64,000 nt of DNA from NCBI RefSeq assembly GCF_009720625.1, contig NZ_CP046266.1, positions 4,817,501 through 4,881,500 of the forward strand, written 5' to 3'. The DNA comes from Metabacillus sediminilitoris (lineage in GTDB: Bacteria > Bacillota > Bacilli > Bacillales > Bacillaceae). Positions 8,692 to 17,195 of this stretch are shown piece after piece (positions within the stretch are counted from its first letter, which is position 1; each line of letters opens with the position of its first letter). The notes beneath the pieces were generated by a model. The model was not told the DNA's origin and searched no databases. It saw nothing but the letters and a program-made list of their open reading frames with translations. The position numbers and the translations under genes are program-made.

Positions 8692-10587
8692 TTATTCTTC
8701 GGGATAATCAATCGTTAACCCTTCCACATGCTTTCGATTCATCATTTTTTTCTTCTTACGGTCTTCTTTATTATCAAATACTTGGTTTAAATCGTATGCA
8801 TCTGGATATAATTCTTTTGCCTCTATAAATGGTTTTACTCGTTTATGATTAAGAATGAGCTTTTCACCTTTTACGAATAATTCCATCTCTCCCATTGAGT
8901 TAGGTTTTAAAACAACGATTCCTTTCGTTTGCAGATGTGGAACCCAAACAGCATCACCGATTTGGTAATTTATTACCGATTGGTTTCCTTTTTGGATTGG
9001 CTTCTTTATCCGAGCTGGTTCTCGAGTCGATATGGATGGATTTATCATTATTTCCCCCCGAGGTTGATCATAGGAAATTTCGGTTGCTCTTGTAATGATT
9101 TCTTCAGGCATTCCTAATGTTTGCGCAATCGCAAACGCTCGACTCTCTCCTCCCTTACCAATGATGAGCATATAGAGTGGTTGCAGTGTTTCAATATCAA
9201 AATCCATTGATCCATTTTGAAATCCGCTCGCTTTTTCGGCAAATTCTTTTATTTCACTATAATGAGTAGTCGCGACAATCATTGCTCCAGAGTGATACAG
9301 TGCTTCTAAGATTGCAATGGCTAACCCCATACCTTCGCGAGGATCTGTACCTGATCCGATTTCATCAAGAATAATGAGTGTATCTTCTCGTGATTGTTTT
9401 AGAATATCAATGACATTGCGAATATGAGAAGAAAATGTACTTAAAGAATGTTCGATGCTTTGATGATCGCCAATGTCTACAAAGATATCGTTGATTATAC
9501 AAAAACAGCTACTGTGATCCGCTGGAATATGGAGCCCTGACTGAACCATCATGGCCAACAAACCAATCGTTTTTATTGTTACTGTTTTACCACCAGTATT
9601 CGGTCCTGTGATCACTAAAGCCTGATAGTCTCTGCCTAATGTAACGTTCAAAGGTACAGCATTCTCACCTAATAATGGATGTCTTGCATTTATTATCTGA
9701 TAACCTTCATCCGGCCTAAGCTGCACTTCATTTCCACGCATAACCTTGCTTAGTTTTGCTTTGGCAAAAATAAAATCGTAGGAAATCATCCCTTCAATAT
9801 TTAGGAGAAGCTCCTGTTTATAGTTTGCAGTCATTTCGGTTAAGATCCCAAGGATTTTTTGAACTTCAAGCTCTTCTTCCACTTTCAAAAAGGCAAGTTC
9901 GTCTTGCAGCTTATTTAGTTCACTTGGTTCCATATACACCGTTAAACCGCTTGAGGATTGATCAAGGATCGTCCCTGAAAATTTTCGCTTATATTCATTT
10001 TTTACAGGTACGACATATCTTCCATTCCTCATACTGACAACTTGCTCCTGCAAATAACTAGAAGATGTTTTCATGATTTGCGCTAATTTTGCTTTGATTT
10101 TCTCTTCCAGTGCCCCAGCTTTATTTCTAATTTTCGTTAATGACTTGCTTGCATAATCATCAACTCGATTGTTACGAATACAGCGTGAGATTTCATCAGC
10201 CAGCTCTGACAGCTCATAAAGGGAATAGGCATATGAACTAATTGTAGGTGCATGGTATTCTTGTTTCATCATAAATTTTTTGATTTTCTTCACACTATCT
10301 AAAAATGCCCCTAAAAACCCGAATTGTTCAGGGGTGATGAGATACCCTTTATCGACAAGGGCAACGAGTTGTTCAACACCATGTAGCGAATGAACAGGAA
10401 TACTTGATGAAGTCTCAATGATTTTACATGCTTCAGTTGTTTCATTCAGCCATCTGCGTATTTTTTTCTCATCTTGAATTGGCAGCAGTTCTTTCGCTCT
10501 TTTTTTTGCCGCATCACTCATGGCATATTCACTTAGTAATACAAGTACTTTATCAAATTCTAGACGTTGAATCGCTGTTTTGTTCAA
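8692..10587 (-). CDS. MutS2-like ATPase lacking the Smr nuclease domain
   Basis: MutS-family protein (631 aa). It has the MutS2-type core without mismatch-recognition domain I: a lever/clamp helical region (about 1-300), then the ATPase with Walker A at 328-335 (GPNTGGKT), Walker B at 404-409 (LIILDE), and the signature STFSSH. Full MutS2 (about 785 aa in B. subtilis) ends in a Smr domain and acts in recombination control and collided-ribosome rescue; that domain is absent here, where the protein ends in a short basic tail. TTG start at 10587, 8 nt from GGAGG; the open frame further upstream only runs into repeat DNA. Likely a paralogue of a full-length MutS2 elsewhere. Confidence 0.85.
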   Translation of the reverse strand: MNKTAIQRLEFDKVLVLLSEYAMSDAAKKRAKELLPIQDEKKIRRWLNETTEACKIIETSSSIPVHSLHGVEQLVALVDKGYLITPEQFGFLGAFLDSVKKIKKFMMKQEYHAPTISSYAYSLYELSELADEISRCIRNNRVDDYASKSLTKIRNKAGALEEKIKAKLAQIMKTSSSYLQEQVVSMRNGRYVVPVKNEYKRKFSGTILDQSSSGLTVYMEPSELNKLQDELAFLKVEEELEVQKILGILTEMTANYKQELLLNIEGMISYDFIFAKAKLSKVMRGNEVQLRPDEGYQIINARHPLLGENAVPLNVTLGRDYQALVITGPNTGGKTVTIKTIGLLAMMVQSGLHIPADHSSCFCIINDIFVDIGDHQSIEHSLSTFSSHIRNVIDILKQSREDTLIILDEIGSGTDPREGMGLAIAILEALYHSGAMIVATTHYSEIKEFAEKASGFQNGSMDFDIETLQPLYMLIIGKGGESRAFAIAQTLGMPEEIITRATEISYDQPRGEIMINPSISTREPARIKKPIQKGNQSVINYQIGDAVWVPHLQTKGIVVLKPNSMGEMELFVKGEKLILNHKRVKPFIEAKELYPDAYDLNQVFDNKEDRKKKKMMNRKHVEGLTIDYPEE

Positions 10588-10637
10588 TGTATGAACCTCC
10601 AATATTTTTTTAATAAATGGCTCTGTTAAACTTGGTT

Positions 10638-10904
10638 GTTGATTTCCGCTGCAGGCGTTCGCTTTCCGCGGGCGGTCCGGGAGCCTCTCCCTTGTCTTGC
10701 TCCAGCACCTAGCCCCGAAGCACAGGACGTGCAAGTGCAGTTACAGCGACAGGACGTCGCGTTCGTAACTGCCTCGAGATCATAAGCCACTCTTGAATTG
10801 AAGACAAAGAACGTCTTCTATTCAAGAGCGTCTTATTTGCCCTAGGCTGAACAGGCGCTTCCGCATTTCTAAACAGGAGTCTCACGCCTTACGCTACAAT
10901 CAAC
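10638..10904. repeat. Family B repeat interrupted by a family A repeat (nested MITE-like elements)
   Basis: Left end GTTGATTTCCGCTGCAGG...CTTTCCGCGGGCGG (10638 to about 10692) and right end GGAGTCTCACGCC...AATCAAC (about 10874-10904) match the ends of the intact copy at 26878-26997, including the terminal inverted repeat GTTGATT/AATCAAC. Between them sits a complete inverted family A element. This implies later insertion of A into B. Fills the space upstream of the MutS2-like gene; no protein is encoded. Confidence 0.7.
10693..10870. repeat. Dispersed repeat family A, copy 2 (inverted, with internal insertion)
   Basis: Reverse complement of the 6404-6520 element: TCCAGCACCTAGCCCC, ATCATAAGCCA, TTGAATTGAA, CGTCTTATTTGCC and GGCTGAACAGGCGCTT are shared in the same order. 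About 60 extra bases near 10721-10780 are absent from copy 1. Confidence 0.75.
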
Positions 10905-10948
10905 AAAGTTATTAAAAATCAACAATTAGCTTTAACATAGCTTAGTAA

Positions 10949-10987
10949 ATAAAAAAAGGTGATGAACATGGGTTGTTCATCACCTTT
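10949..10987 (-). terminator. Strong minus-strand terminator
   Basis: 14-bp stem AAAGGTGATGAACA / TGTTCATCACCTTT with a tiny loop, followed by seven T on the minus strand. No recognised gene ends here; it lies downstream of the candidate leader RNA at 11127-11394. Confidence 0.75.
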
Positions 10988-11126
10988 GTAAATCTCGAAT
11001 TATTTGGCAGAATTCGCCTAATAAACATATTTGCCCAATATAAAACCTTAGCATGTCGCCAAACTTTAATGACGATTGCCTTTGTTTATTTATACAATCA
11101 TTTTTAAACTATCCATTCTGATTGCA

Positions 11127-11394
11127 CAAAAAACCGTGCTTAAACAAAGCACGGTTTATATACGGGCACTATGCAGGAGATCGCAAATTGTGTATGTTAA
11201 CCGTTTTTGTTCTTAACTTTCTACAGAAACATACTCAAATAAACCTTTAATAACTTAAAAGTTTTTCAAGTGTATTCATGTAGTTGAAGTATTTACTTCG
11301 ATTAGTTAAGAACAGAAACCCTCACAAAACACATCTCCTAAAATATTGTTATTAATAAAGTAACAGACTGAAGTTTGTCCTGTCAATATAAGGA
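11127..11394 (-). ncRNA. Candidate structured leader RNA / ribosome-mediated attenuator
   Basis: Minus-strand TTGACA near 11394 could be a -35 box. A possible leader ORF ends at 11302: GTG 11325 gives MRVSVLN, 10 nt from AGGAG (ATG 11334 would give 10 residues). Its last codons form one arm of a perfect 10-bp pairing, GTTCTTAACT with AGTTAAGAAC about 85 nt later. ACGGTT in the following single strand can pair with AACCGT of a terminator (AAACCGTGCTT / AAGCACGGTTT plus six T, 11159-11127). This uORF-stem-terminator logic is that of antibiotic- or amino-acid-responsive attenuators, but no obvious target gene follows. Base-pairing is seen; regulation is inference. Confidence 0.35.
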
Positions 11395-11398
11395 TTTT

Positions 11399-12184
11399 TT
11401 ATTGTCCCTTCCGAATATCTTCTATACTTTTTCCGCCTAAATAAGCATGCCCAACCTTAACATTCGCAATGGTCTCAAATCCCGATTTCTTATAAACGTT
11501 TTCTACTCTTTCATTTATTGGCATGACCCAAAGTCGATCAATATTTCTATTTAATACATCCTCTTGAATATGGTGAATGAGTTGACTAATTAGTCCCTTT
11601 CCCCGATATTCTGCTAATGTGGCAACACTTTCTAATCTTGCATCATTCTCATGTTGAAAAATGCATGCTGTTGAACATGGAGCACCGTCATATTTTAATA
11701 AATAATGAGTGTAAGCTTCTTGTGAAAATTCTTCTTTGAACGCCTTGTCCCTGATCGTCCCGCCTAATTCTGGGATTTGGCACTCAATATCGATGGCAGA
11801 CTGCATATTCTCTTCTGTTACTTTTTCAATTTGCACCTTCGGATTCTTAATGATATCAACCTTTGTTTTCCAAAGCTGAATTGGACTATCAAATTCTTCA
11901 AAGCCAAACCCCTTTTGTTTGAGTGTTGTGATAAAATCTTCATGTCCTCCATATTGGGTAAGATAAATCCTTGGAACTAACTGTTTTTCCTCATAAAAAG
12001 ATATGACCTCATCAATAATTTCTTCATAGGCATGTGTGTAACTAGAAATATGAGCATGGTTTGCATCATAATAATTTGGCTGATCCTCATTATAAAAGAG
12101 GCATCCCCAGCTTGTGTTTACTTTCTTAGAAAATGAGGAAATATAAGCAAGGTCCAATGCCTCAATATACTTTTCAAACGTCAT
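11399..12184 (-). CDS. GNAT-family N-acetyltransferase
   Basis: Probable acetyl-CoA-dependent N-acyltransferase (261 aa) of unknown substrate. The N-terminal half is a degenerate GNAT-like or substrate domain; the C-terminal half (about 130-255) has the acetyl-CoA pyrophosphate loop in VATLAEYRGKGLISQLI and the closing motif VYKKSGFETI. I start it at ATG 12184, 6 nt from GGGGAGA; an upstream in-frame ATG at 12277 lacks a site and would add an odd hydrophobic tail. Divergent from the following two-component operon. No regulatory sites recognised. Confidence 0.82.
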   Translation of the reverse strand: MTFEKYIEALDLAYISSFSKKVNTSWGCLFYNEDQPNYYDANHAHISSYTHAYEEIIDEVISFYEEKQLVPRIYLTQYGGHEDFITTLKQKGFGFEEFDSPIQLWKTKVDIIKNPKVQIEKVTEENMQSAIDIECQIPELGGTIRDKAFKEEFSQEAYTHYLLKYDGAPCSTACIFQHENDARLESVATLAEYRGKGLISQLIHHIQEDVLNRNIDRLWVMPINERVENVYKKSGFETIANVKVGHAYLGGKSIEDIRKGQ

Positions 12185-12360
12185 TGTAATCTCCCCTGTC
12201 ATCATCAGAAATTTATCTAAAATGATCATAGCAATGATTCTGATTATCAAGCTACTTGTTTTTTCATTGCAGCTCATTAATCGTTTCCTATTTTTCTCTA
12301 TCTTTTCATTTAATCATGATACGATAGGTTAAGCTGTAGGTATGAAAGGAGTCGTGCAAC

Positions 12361-13038
12361 ATGAATATTTTATTAGCTGAAGATGATCAAAAGCTTGGTG
12401 AGCTTATTACATATATGCTTATGAAAAAAGTAAAGTATCAAGTAGAATGGGTACAAACTGGTGAAGATGCATATGAGTATGCAAAAGCCTCTCACTATGA
12501 TGTGATCATTATGGACTGGATGATGCCTCATGGAGATGGCATCGAGATTTGCCGGCTCTTAAGAAGCAATGGGTATGGTGGAGCGATATTAATGCTAACT
12601 GCAAAAGATGCCATTCAAGATCGTGTTGCCGGACTTGATTCTGGAGCAGATGACTACCTTGTGAAACCGTTCGAAATTGATGAATTATTAGCAAGACTAA
12701 GAGCACTATCACGTCGTAATTTTTCACCCATTCGTGAAGAAGTTCTGCTAATTGAAAATTTAACGATCAATCGAACAAGCCAATCGCTGCAAATGGATCA
12801 AGAAATGATTCAATTGACACCGCGTGAATACCAGCTTCTTGATTTATTGGTGCAAAATAAAGGACAAGTCCTGACTAGAGACATCATATTTGAGCGAATA
12901 TGGGGAAACAAGACAGATGTGGCATATAAAACAATTGATGCGACCGTTAAATTACTGCGTAAAAAGCTAAAGAAATTCGGAAAAGGAGATTGGTTACAAA
13001 GCATCAGAGGGGTAGGATATAAACTTGAAACGAACTAA
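12361..13038 (+). CDS. OmpR-family response regulator
   Basis: Response regulator (225 aa) with receiver Asp52 (IIMDWMMP), the conserved Lys in LVKPFE, and a C-terminal winged helix (about 128-225, TPREYQLLDLL and the recognition-helix region near DATVKLLRKKL). RBS AAAGGAG at 7-10 nt. It overlaps the kinase gene by 14 nt, so the two are coupled. The genes immediately downstream encode a LiaI-like membrane protein and a PspA-family protein, suggesting cell-envelope stress as the input. Closest functional analogues are general ArlR/YkoG-type regulators; it is not the NarL-type LiaR. Confidence 0.9.
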   Translation: MNILLAEDDQKLGELITYMLMKKVKYQVEWVQTGEDAYEYAKASHYDVIIMDWMMPHGDGIEICRLLRSNGYGGAILMLTAKDAIQDRVAGLDSGADDYLVKPFEIDELLARLRALSRRNFSPIREEVLLIENLTINRTSQSLQMDQEMIQLTPREYQLLDLLVQNKGQVLTRDIIFERIWGNKTDVAYKTIDATVKLLRKKLKKFGKGDWLQSIRGVGYKLETN

Positions 13039-14407
13039 ACGTGATCTCTTCTATAAAACCCGGCGATCGCTAACGGCTAAGTATAGTTTGCTCATTATTC
13101 TTTTTCTGATGTTATTTATCATTATTTTATTTTCATTTGTCTATTTTTGGTTTCTTTCTGCTGAAAGAAGTGAATTGCGCGATAGAGTAAGACATGAAGC
13201 AGAGCTTGTTGAGGAATTTTTCTTACAAGACCCTAATCATCATCCAGGTGAACGTAATGATAATCAGGAATTCGTCACGACAGATAGTGATCCGTTATTT
13301 TATTATGTTTTAGATACCAGAGGGGAATTGGTATTAAATAATGAACAATTACCTCTCCTCAAAACGGCTTTTATCAATTTTATTAAAAATTGGAAACCTG
13401 AAAAAGAAGAATTGCGAAAAGAGGAATTTATTCTTGATCGTAAACTATTTATAAAAAATGAAAAAAATAAAGATAATCGCCGCTTCTCAACCTATATACC
13501 AAAAGATCCAGAGTTGCAGATTCTGATGATTGCTAGACCAATCTATGATCATGATCAGCTAGTCGGATATCTATATATAGGCGAAAATATCACGGATTTA
13601 TTACAATTACTAAAAAGACTTTTCATCATTTTAGCATTTTCAGCGCTTATCTTTTCATTCATTGCTTTTGCTTTTAGCCGAGTGATGTCAAATCGGGCAA
13701 TGGTTCCAATTGAGCGGGCCTTTAAACGGCAACAGGAGTTCGTGGCAGACGCTTCCCATGAATTGCGGACACCATTAAGTGTGATGCTCTCTTCTTTAGA
13801 TATTCTTGAAATGGAGGATGAGGAGAAAAATGAGATCTCAGCAAAAATGGTCGGAAATTTAAAAGACGAAGTAAAACGAATGTCTGGATTAGTAGGAGAT
13901 TTACTAACACTGGCAAGATCTGATTCAGATGACCCGAACATTTCATTTGAAGATTTTAACCTTCGACCTATTGCCGAACGAACGATTCACACCTTTGAAG
14001 GCCATGCTGCTTCGAAAAATATTCAGCTTGAATTAGACATTTCAACTGCTATTACAATCTTTGGCAACAAAGACCGTATCACTCAGCTGTTGTATATCCT
14101 CCTCGATAATGCAATTAAATATTCCAAAGAATCTGGTTCTGTCACATTGTCGATTACGATGGAAAAGAATTTGGTTACGATCTCTGTTAAGGATAATGGA
14201 ATCGGAATAGATGAAAAGAACTTAACACATATATTTGAAAGATTTTATCGTGTCGATAAAGCAAGAACAAGACAACAAGGCGGACATGGACTAGGTCTTT
14301 CCATTGCAAAATGGATCGTAGACATACACGGCGGCCGTATATCAGTAGAAAGTAAAATAGGTGAAGGTAGTACTTTTATCGTAAAAATTCCATCTAAAAC
14401 AATGTAG
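13025..14407 (+). CDS. Sensor histidine kinase, partner of the upstream regulator
   Basis: Membrane kinase of 460 residues. TM1 about 19-44, an extracytoplasmic sensor loop (about 45-198, acidic, no known fold recognised), TM2 about 199-219, a short linker without a clear HAMP, HisKA with His245 (DASHELRTP), and HATPase with N-box (LDNAIKYSKES), DNGIGI and GHGLGLSIAKW boxes. TTG start inside the regulator gene. A terminator sits on the stop codon, so the downstream PspA pair has its own promoter, probably controlled by this system. Confidence 0.9.
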   Translation: MKRTKRDLFYKTRRSLTAKYSLLIILFLMLFIIILFSFVYFWFLSAERSELRDRVRHEAELVEEFFLQDPNHHPGERNDNQEFVTTDSDPLFYYVLDTRGELVLNNEQLPLLKTAFINFIKNWKPEKEELRKEEFILDRKLFIKNEKNKDNRRFSTYIPKDPELQILMIARPIYDHDQLVGYLYIGENITDLLQLLKRLFIILAFSALIFSFIAFAFSRVMSNRAMVPIERAFKRQQEFVADASHELRTPLSVMLSSLDILEMEDEEKNEISAKMVGNLKDEVKRMSGLVGDLLTLARSDSDDPNISFEDFNLRPIAERTIHTFEGHAASKNIQLELDISTAITIFGNKDRITQLLYILLDNAIKYSKESGSVTLSITMEKNLVTISVKDNGIGIDEKNLTHIFERFYRVDKARTRQQGGHGLGLSIAKWIVDIHGGRISVESKIGEGSTFIVKIPSKTM

Positions 14408-14438
14408 CTTGTAGAAAAAACTCTACAAGCTTTTTTTA
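14406..14438 (+). terminator. Terminator of the two-component operon
   Basis: Perfect 10-bp stem AGCTTGTAGA / TCTACAAGCT with a 6-nt loop and seven T, starting within the kinase stop codon. Confidence 0.9.
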
Positions 14439-14457
14439 TTTTTCAACATTGGCCAAT

Positions 14458-14496
14458 TTTTCACCGTCTTTTCACCAAACTCTATTACATTATAAC
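14458..14496 (+). promoter_or_regulatory. Promoter with 11-bp-phased direct repeat upstream of the LiaI-like gene
   Basis: TTTTCACC occurs at 14458-14465 and 14469-14476, an 11-bp period typical of OmpR-family binding. The second copy overlaps the -35 position relative to TATAAC (14491-14496). This makes it a candidate target of the adjacent response regulator. Confidence 0.55.
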
Positions 14497-14533
14497 CATA
14501 GCAAGTTAACACATCTTGAAAGGAGGTGAAAGA

Positions 14534-15034
14534 ATGAAAACAAAAAGAAATCCTTTGCTCTGGATTGGGATTACCTTACTTGGACTTCTTGTCCTGTCAA
14601 TCGTCTTAAATGTTGTTGGACATTTCTTTACACAATCTATGCACGCACATATGGGTCCTGGCAGGGGCGGTTTTCATCATAGAGATGTAGGAATTGGAGG
14701 TCACGTGAACATGTTCGGCTTCTCATTCATCCCATTCCTATTTAACCTAGGATTAATTGCTTTAGGCTGGTGGATCTGGAAAAAAGCAAATGGAGAATCC
14801 GTAAAGAAATGGGTTGGTGTGATCTTACTTGGAATCGGGTTGTTCTCAATCCTGCCGTTAATCATTGCCATCCCACTTTTACTAGTCGTTTTCTATTTCG
14901 CTTTTAAAAAGAAAAAGACAGCTTCACATTTTATAGATGAACCAATGTTCGTTACCACACCATTACACACAAATCATGCTCACGATATTCTTGATGAGTG
15001 GGAGCGTAAAACAAACAAGGAGGAATATAAATAA
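14534..15034 (+). CDS. LiaI-like small membrane protein
   Basis: Membrane protein (166 aa) with three probable helices: about 6-26, 62-80 and 90-118. The loop between the first two is rich in Gly and His. The C-terminal tail (about 130-166) is soluble and charged. ATG 14534 is preceded by AAAGGAGGTG, a near-perfect ribosome site, so high expression is expected. Its stop overlaps the PspA-family start (TAATG). Small membrane partners such as LiaI or PspB/C anchor PspA-type proteins at the membrane, and that role is inferred here from gene order and topology. Confidence 0.78.
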   Translation: MKTKRNPLLWIGITLLGLLVLSIVLNVVGHFFTQSMHAHMGPGRGGFHHRDVGIGGHVNMFGFSFIPFLFNLGLIALGWWIWKKANGESVKKWVGVILLGIGLFSILPLIIAIPLLLVVFYFAFKKKKTASHFIDEPMFVTTPLHTNHAHDILDEWERKTNKEEYK

Positions 15035-15693
15035 TGGGACTTTTAAAACGGATTAAAACAATTGCAGCTGCAGATATAAACCATACATTGGACAAGTGCG
15101 AGGATCCAGTAAGCATGGTTAAGCAATATATAAGAGAACTTGAAGAAGAGCTTGAAAAAGCACAGACTGCATTAGGTAGCCAACTATACTTTGAACAAAA
15201 GCATAAAGGATTAATCGAGCAAGTTGAAACAATCATTAAAGATCGTAAAAGACAACAGCAATTAGCAATTGAAAAGGACAATGACGATATGGCTAAGCTG
15301 GCAATCCATGATCGAATTGAAAATGAAAAGAAGCTACAGGTGCTAGAGCAGCAACTAGCAGCCATTAAAAATCAAACGACACAATTTAAAGCTCAAGTTG
15401 TTAAATTAAAAGATACTTATGCTAATTTACAAAATCGTAAATCAATGCTCATTTCAAGAGCAAATGCTGCAACTACAACACATCGAATCAAAAGCACACT
15501 AGTTTCTTCACAATCTGAAAATATCGTAAATGGCTTTGCGAGAATGGAAGATAAGGTTATGCGCCTAGAGGCACAATCTAGTGCACATGATTATTTATAT
15601 GATCTTGATCTTCGTAAGGAAAAAACGTATTCAATTGAGGTAGAAGAAGAGTTTTTGCGAGCAAAAGAAGCGGTAAGCCAAACGCAAGAATAA
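15034..15693 (+). CDS. pspA: PspA/IM30-family envelope-stress protein (LiaH-like)
   Basis: Coiled-coil protein (219 aa) of the ESCRT-III-related PspA/Vipp1/LiaH family, which polymerises on damaged membrane. The N-terminal amphipathic helix (MGLLKRIKTIAAADIN) and long heptad-rich helices (about 25-190) are visible; the length matches PspA and LiaH (about 220-227). RBS AAGGAGG lies in the end of the upstream gene. Operon with the LiaI-like gene. I cannot tell from sequence whether it is the orthologue of B. subtilis PspA or LiaH; the partner gene and adjacent signalling genes favour a LiaIH-like role. Confidence 0.9.
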   Translation: MGLLKRIKTIAAADINHTLDKCEDPVSMVKQYIRELEEELEKAQTALGSQLYFEQKHKGLIEQVETIIKDRKRQQQLAIEKDNDDMAKLAIHDRIENEKKLQVLEQQLAAIKNQTTQFKAQVVKLKDTYANLQNRKSMLISRANAATTTHRIKSTLVSSQSENIVNGFARMEDKVMRLEAQSSAHDYLYDLDLRKEKTYSIEVEEEFLRAKEAVSQTQE

Positions 15694-15706
15694 TTGATTA
15701 AAGATC

Positions 15707-15743
15707 AAAAGAACCTGCCCTAAATTTGGACAGGTTCTTTTTT
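15707..15743. terminator. Bidirectional terminator between pspA and copZ
   Basis: Stem AAAAGAACCTG.CC / GG.CAGGTTCTTTT with a 7-nt loop. The T run on the plus strand ends pspA; the A-rich left side serves copZ on the minus strand. Confidence 0.85.
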
Positions 15744-15750
15744 ATCTTGA

Positions 15751-15957
15751 TTAAACAACATCATACCCTTGATCTTCAATCACATCGATCATTGCTTCTT
15801 TTGATACTTCACTGCTATCAAAACTTACCTCGACTGTTCCATTATCTAAATTTACCTTTACATTTGAAACACCTTGCAATTTTCCAACATTACTTTCAAT
15901 CGCATTCACACAATGATTACAAGACATACCTTCTACTTTTAATGTTACAGTTTCCAT
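15751..15957 (-). CDS. copZ: Copper chaperone CopZ
   Basis: Small heavy-metal-associated (HMA) protein of 68 residues with a ferredoxin-like fold. It carries Cu(I) through MSCNHC (Cys13, Cys16) and normally delivers it to CopA and to CsoR. I choose the second of two adjacent ATGs (15957), 7-8 nt from AGGAGG, because METVTLKVEGM then aligns with B. subtilis CopZ; ATG 15960 would add one Met. Last gene of the copper operon. Intact although its usual partner copA in this operon is destroyed. Confidence 0.95.
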   Translation of the reverse strand: METVTLKVEGMSCNHCVNAIESNVGKLQGVSNVKVNLDNGTVEVSFDSSEVSKEAMIDVIEDQGYDVV

Positions 15958-15968
15958 CATAATTCCTC

Positions 15969-16295
15969 CTATTTTTTCATTAATCTTTGGACGGTTATTA
16001 ATAATTCATCAATGATTTCTTCGTCACCCTCTTGAATTCTTTCGACAACACATGTCCGTAAGTGTCCTTCAAGCAATAGTTTTCCAACACTGTTTAATGC
16101 AGATTGTGTTGCTGAAATTTGTGTAATAACATCATCACAATACGTATCCTTTTCTATTAATGCTTTAATTCCACGAATTTGCCCTTCAATTTTGTTTAAA
16201 CGCGTGACGAGATTTTTTTTCACTTTTTCTGAATGATGGCTTCTTCTTTCATCATCATGGTCACAGTGATTTTGGCTGTTTTGTTCAGTGCTCAC
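15969..16295 (-). CDS. csoR: Copper-sensing repressor CsoR
   Basis: All-helical DUF156 repressor (108 aa) that leaves DNA on binding Cu(I). The ligand set is complete with canonical spacing: Cys53 (TYCDDV), His78 (EGHLR) and Cys82, i.e. C-x24-H-x3-C. The N-terminal 20 residues are rich in His/Asp (CDHDDERRSHH), a possible extra metal-binding tail. GTG start at 16295, 7 nt from GGGGGA. It lies 11 bp upstream of copZ on the same strand. Predicted target is the operator at 17831-17849. Confidence 0.93.
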   Translation of the reverse strand: MSTEQNSQNHCDHDDERRSHHSEKVKKNLVTRLNKIEGQIRGIKALIEKDTYCDDVITQISATQSALNSVGKLLLEGHLRTCVVERIQEGDEEIIDELLITVQRLMKK

Positions 16296-16359
16296 AGCAA
16301 CATCCCCCTATACCTTTTTCTCTTAATAGTAATATACCAGCTCTAGTTCTTGCAAAAAT

Positions 16360-17178
16360 CTACTGAATCACAACAACAAATGGAAATGCTCGAACAACAC
16401 CATTTTGCTTAAACTCAGCCCAAATTTTATACGTACCAGCTTGACTAAATTGTGTTTCAAAGATAGCTTCGTGATCATTCGCTGGATGAACATGAATATA
16501 CTCAGTAGCATCTTCATTTAAGATTACGATATGCCCCATTGCACCTAAATAAGGCTGCAAATTAGCTTCATCTAATTCAAAAGACAAGGTGATTGGTTCA
16601 GATGCTTTTTGTGCACTCATTTTTAAAGACACCTCATATTCATCAACCTTTTTAGTAAGTGTCCTATCTGGTTGAAGGGCTTGATGATGATGGTCTACCA
16701 CTTTTCCACCTATATGAAAAGGAATTGGTTCTACATGATACGATGCATTTTTTGGCTTAATATCAACAAATGCTTTATATGATCCTTCAGGCAAATCCAT
16801 ATTTAATGTGAATGTACCATTGTTCGTTTTCTCTGGATGAACATGGTGAAATTGATTGAGATGTTCATCAACAATAATTAAATGGAGAAGTTTTTCATGA
16901 TTGACTTCTAGATCATCAAAGAGCTGATCTTTATCATCCACTAGCTTCACAAGAAGTCCATTATTCTCATAAGAGACATTTGCTGTAATTTGACGCTCAT
17001 TTCCTTTTTCGTTTTCTTCACCATGGTGATCTTCATGTCCATGATCCGTACGATTTGTTTCTTGTACAGCACTCTCCTGATGGTCATTTCCATCATCTTC
17101 TCTCAATTGAGAAAAGAGTGTATATGCACCAATAACAACGAGTAAATAAATGACTGCTGATATTGCCCATTTTTTCAT
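16360..17178 (-). CDS. His-rich membrane-anchored protein of the copper operon (YtkA/FixH-like repeats)
   Basis: Protein of 272 residues with an N-terminal signal anchor (about 5-23), a His/Glu-rich stretch (about 40-60, HGHEDHHGEE) and two beta-sandwich-like repeats. Each repeat has an HVHP motif (LNQFHHVHPEK near 115 and EYIHVHPANDHE near 233) of the kind found in YtkA-like domains. The body should face outward. Histidines and operon position between copA and csoR suggest copper binding or periplasm-side metal handling; this is inference. RBS AAGGAGTAG precedes the ATG. It appears intact. Confidence 0.75.
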   Translation of the reverse strand: MKKWAISAVIYLLVVIGAYTLFSQLREDDGNDHQESAVQETNRTDHGHEDHHGEENEKGNERQITANVSYENNGLLVKLVDDKDQLFDDLEVNHEKLLHLIIVDEHLNQFHHVHPEKTNNGTFTLNMDLPEGSYKAFVDIKPKNASYHVEPIPFHIGGKVVDHHHQALQPDRTLTKKVDEYEVSLKMSAQKASEPITLSFELDEANLQPYLGAMGHIVILNEDATEYIHVHPANDHEAIFETQFSQAGTYKIWAEFKQNGVVRAFPFVVVIQ

Positions 17179-17195
17179 TTTTCTCTACTCCTTCA

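Noticed and set aside
10588..10734. Upstream extension of the MutS2-like frame
   Set aside because: Codons derive from repeat elements; the TTG at 10587 has a correctly spaced GGAGG.
15726..15962. Plus-strand frame opposite copZ
   Set aside because: Antisense shadow of copZ and of the shared terminator.
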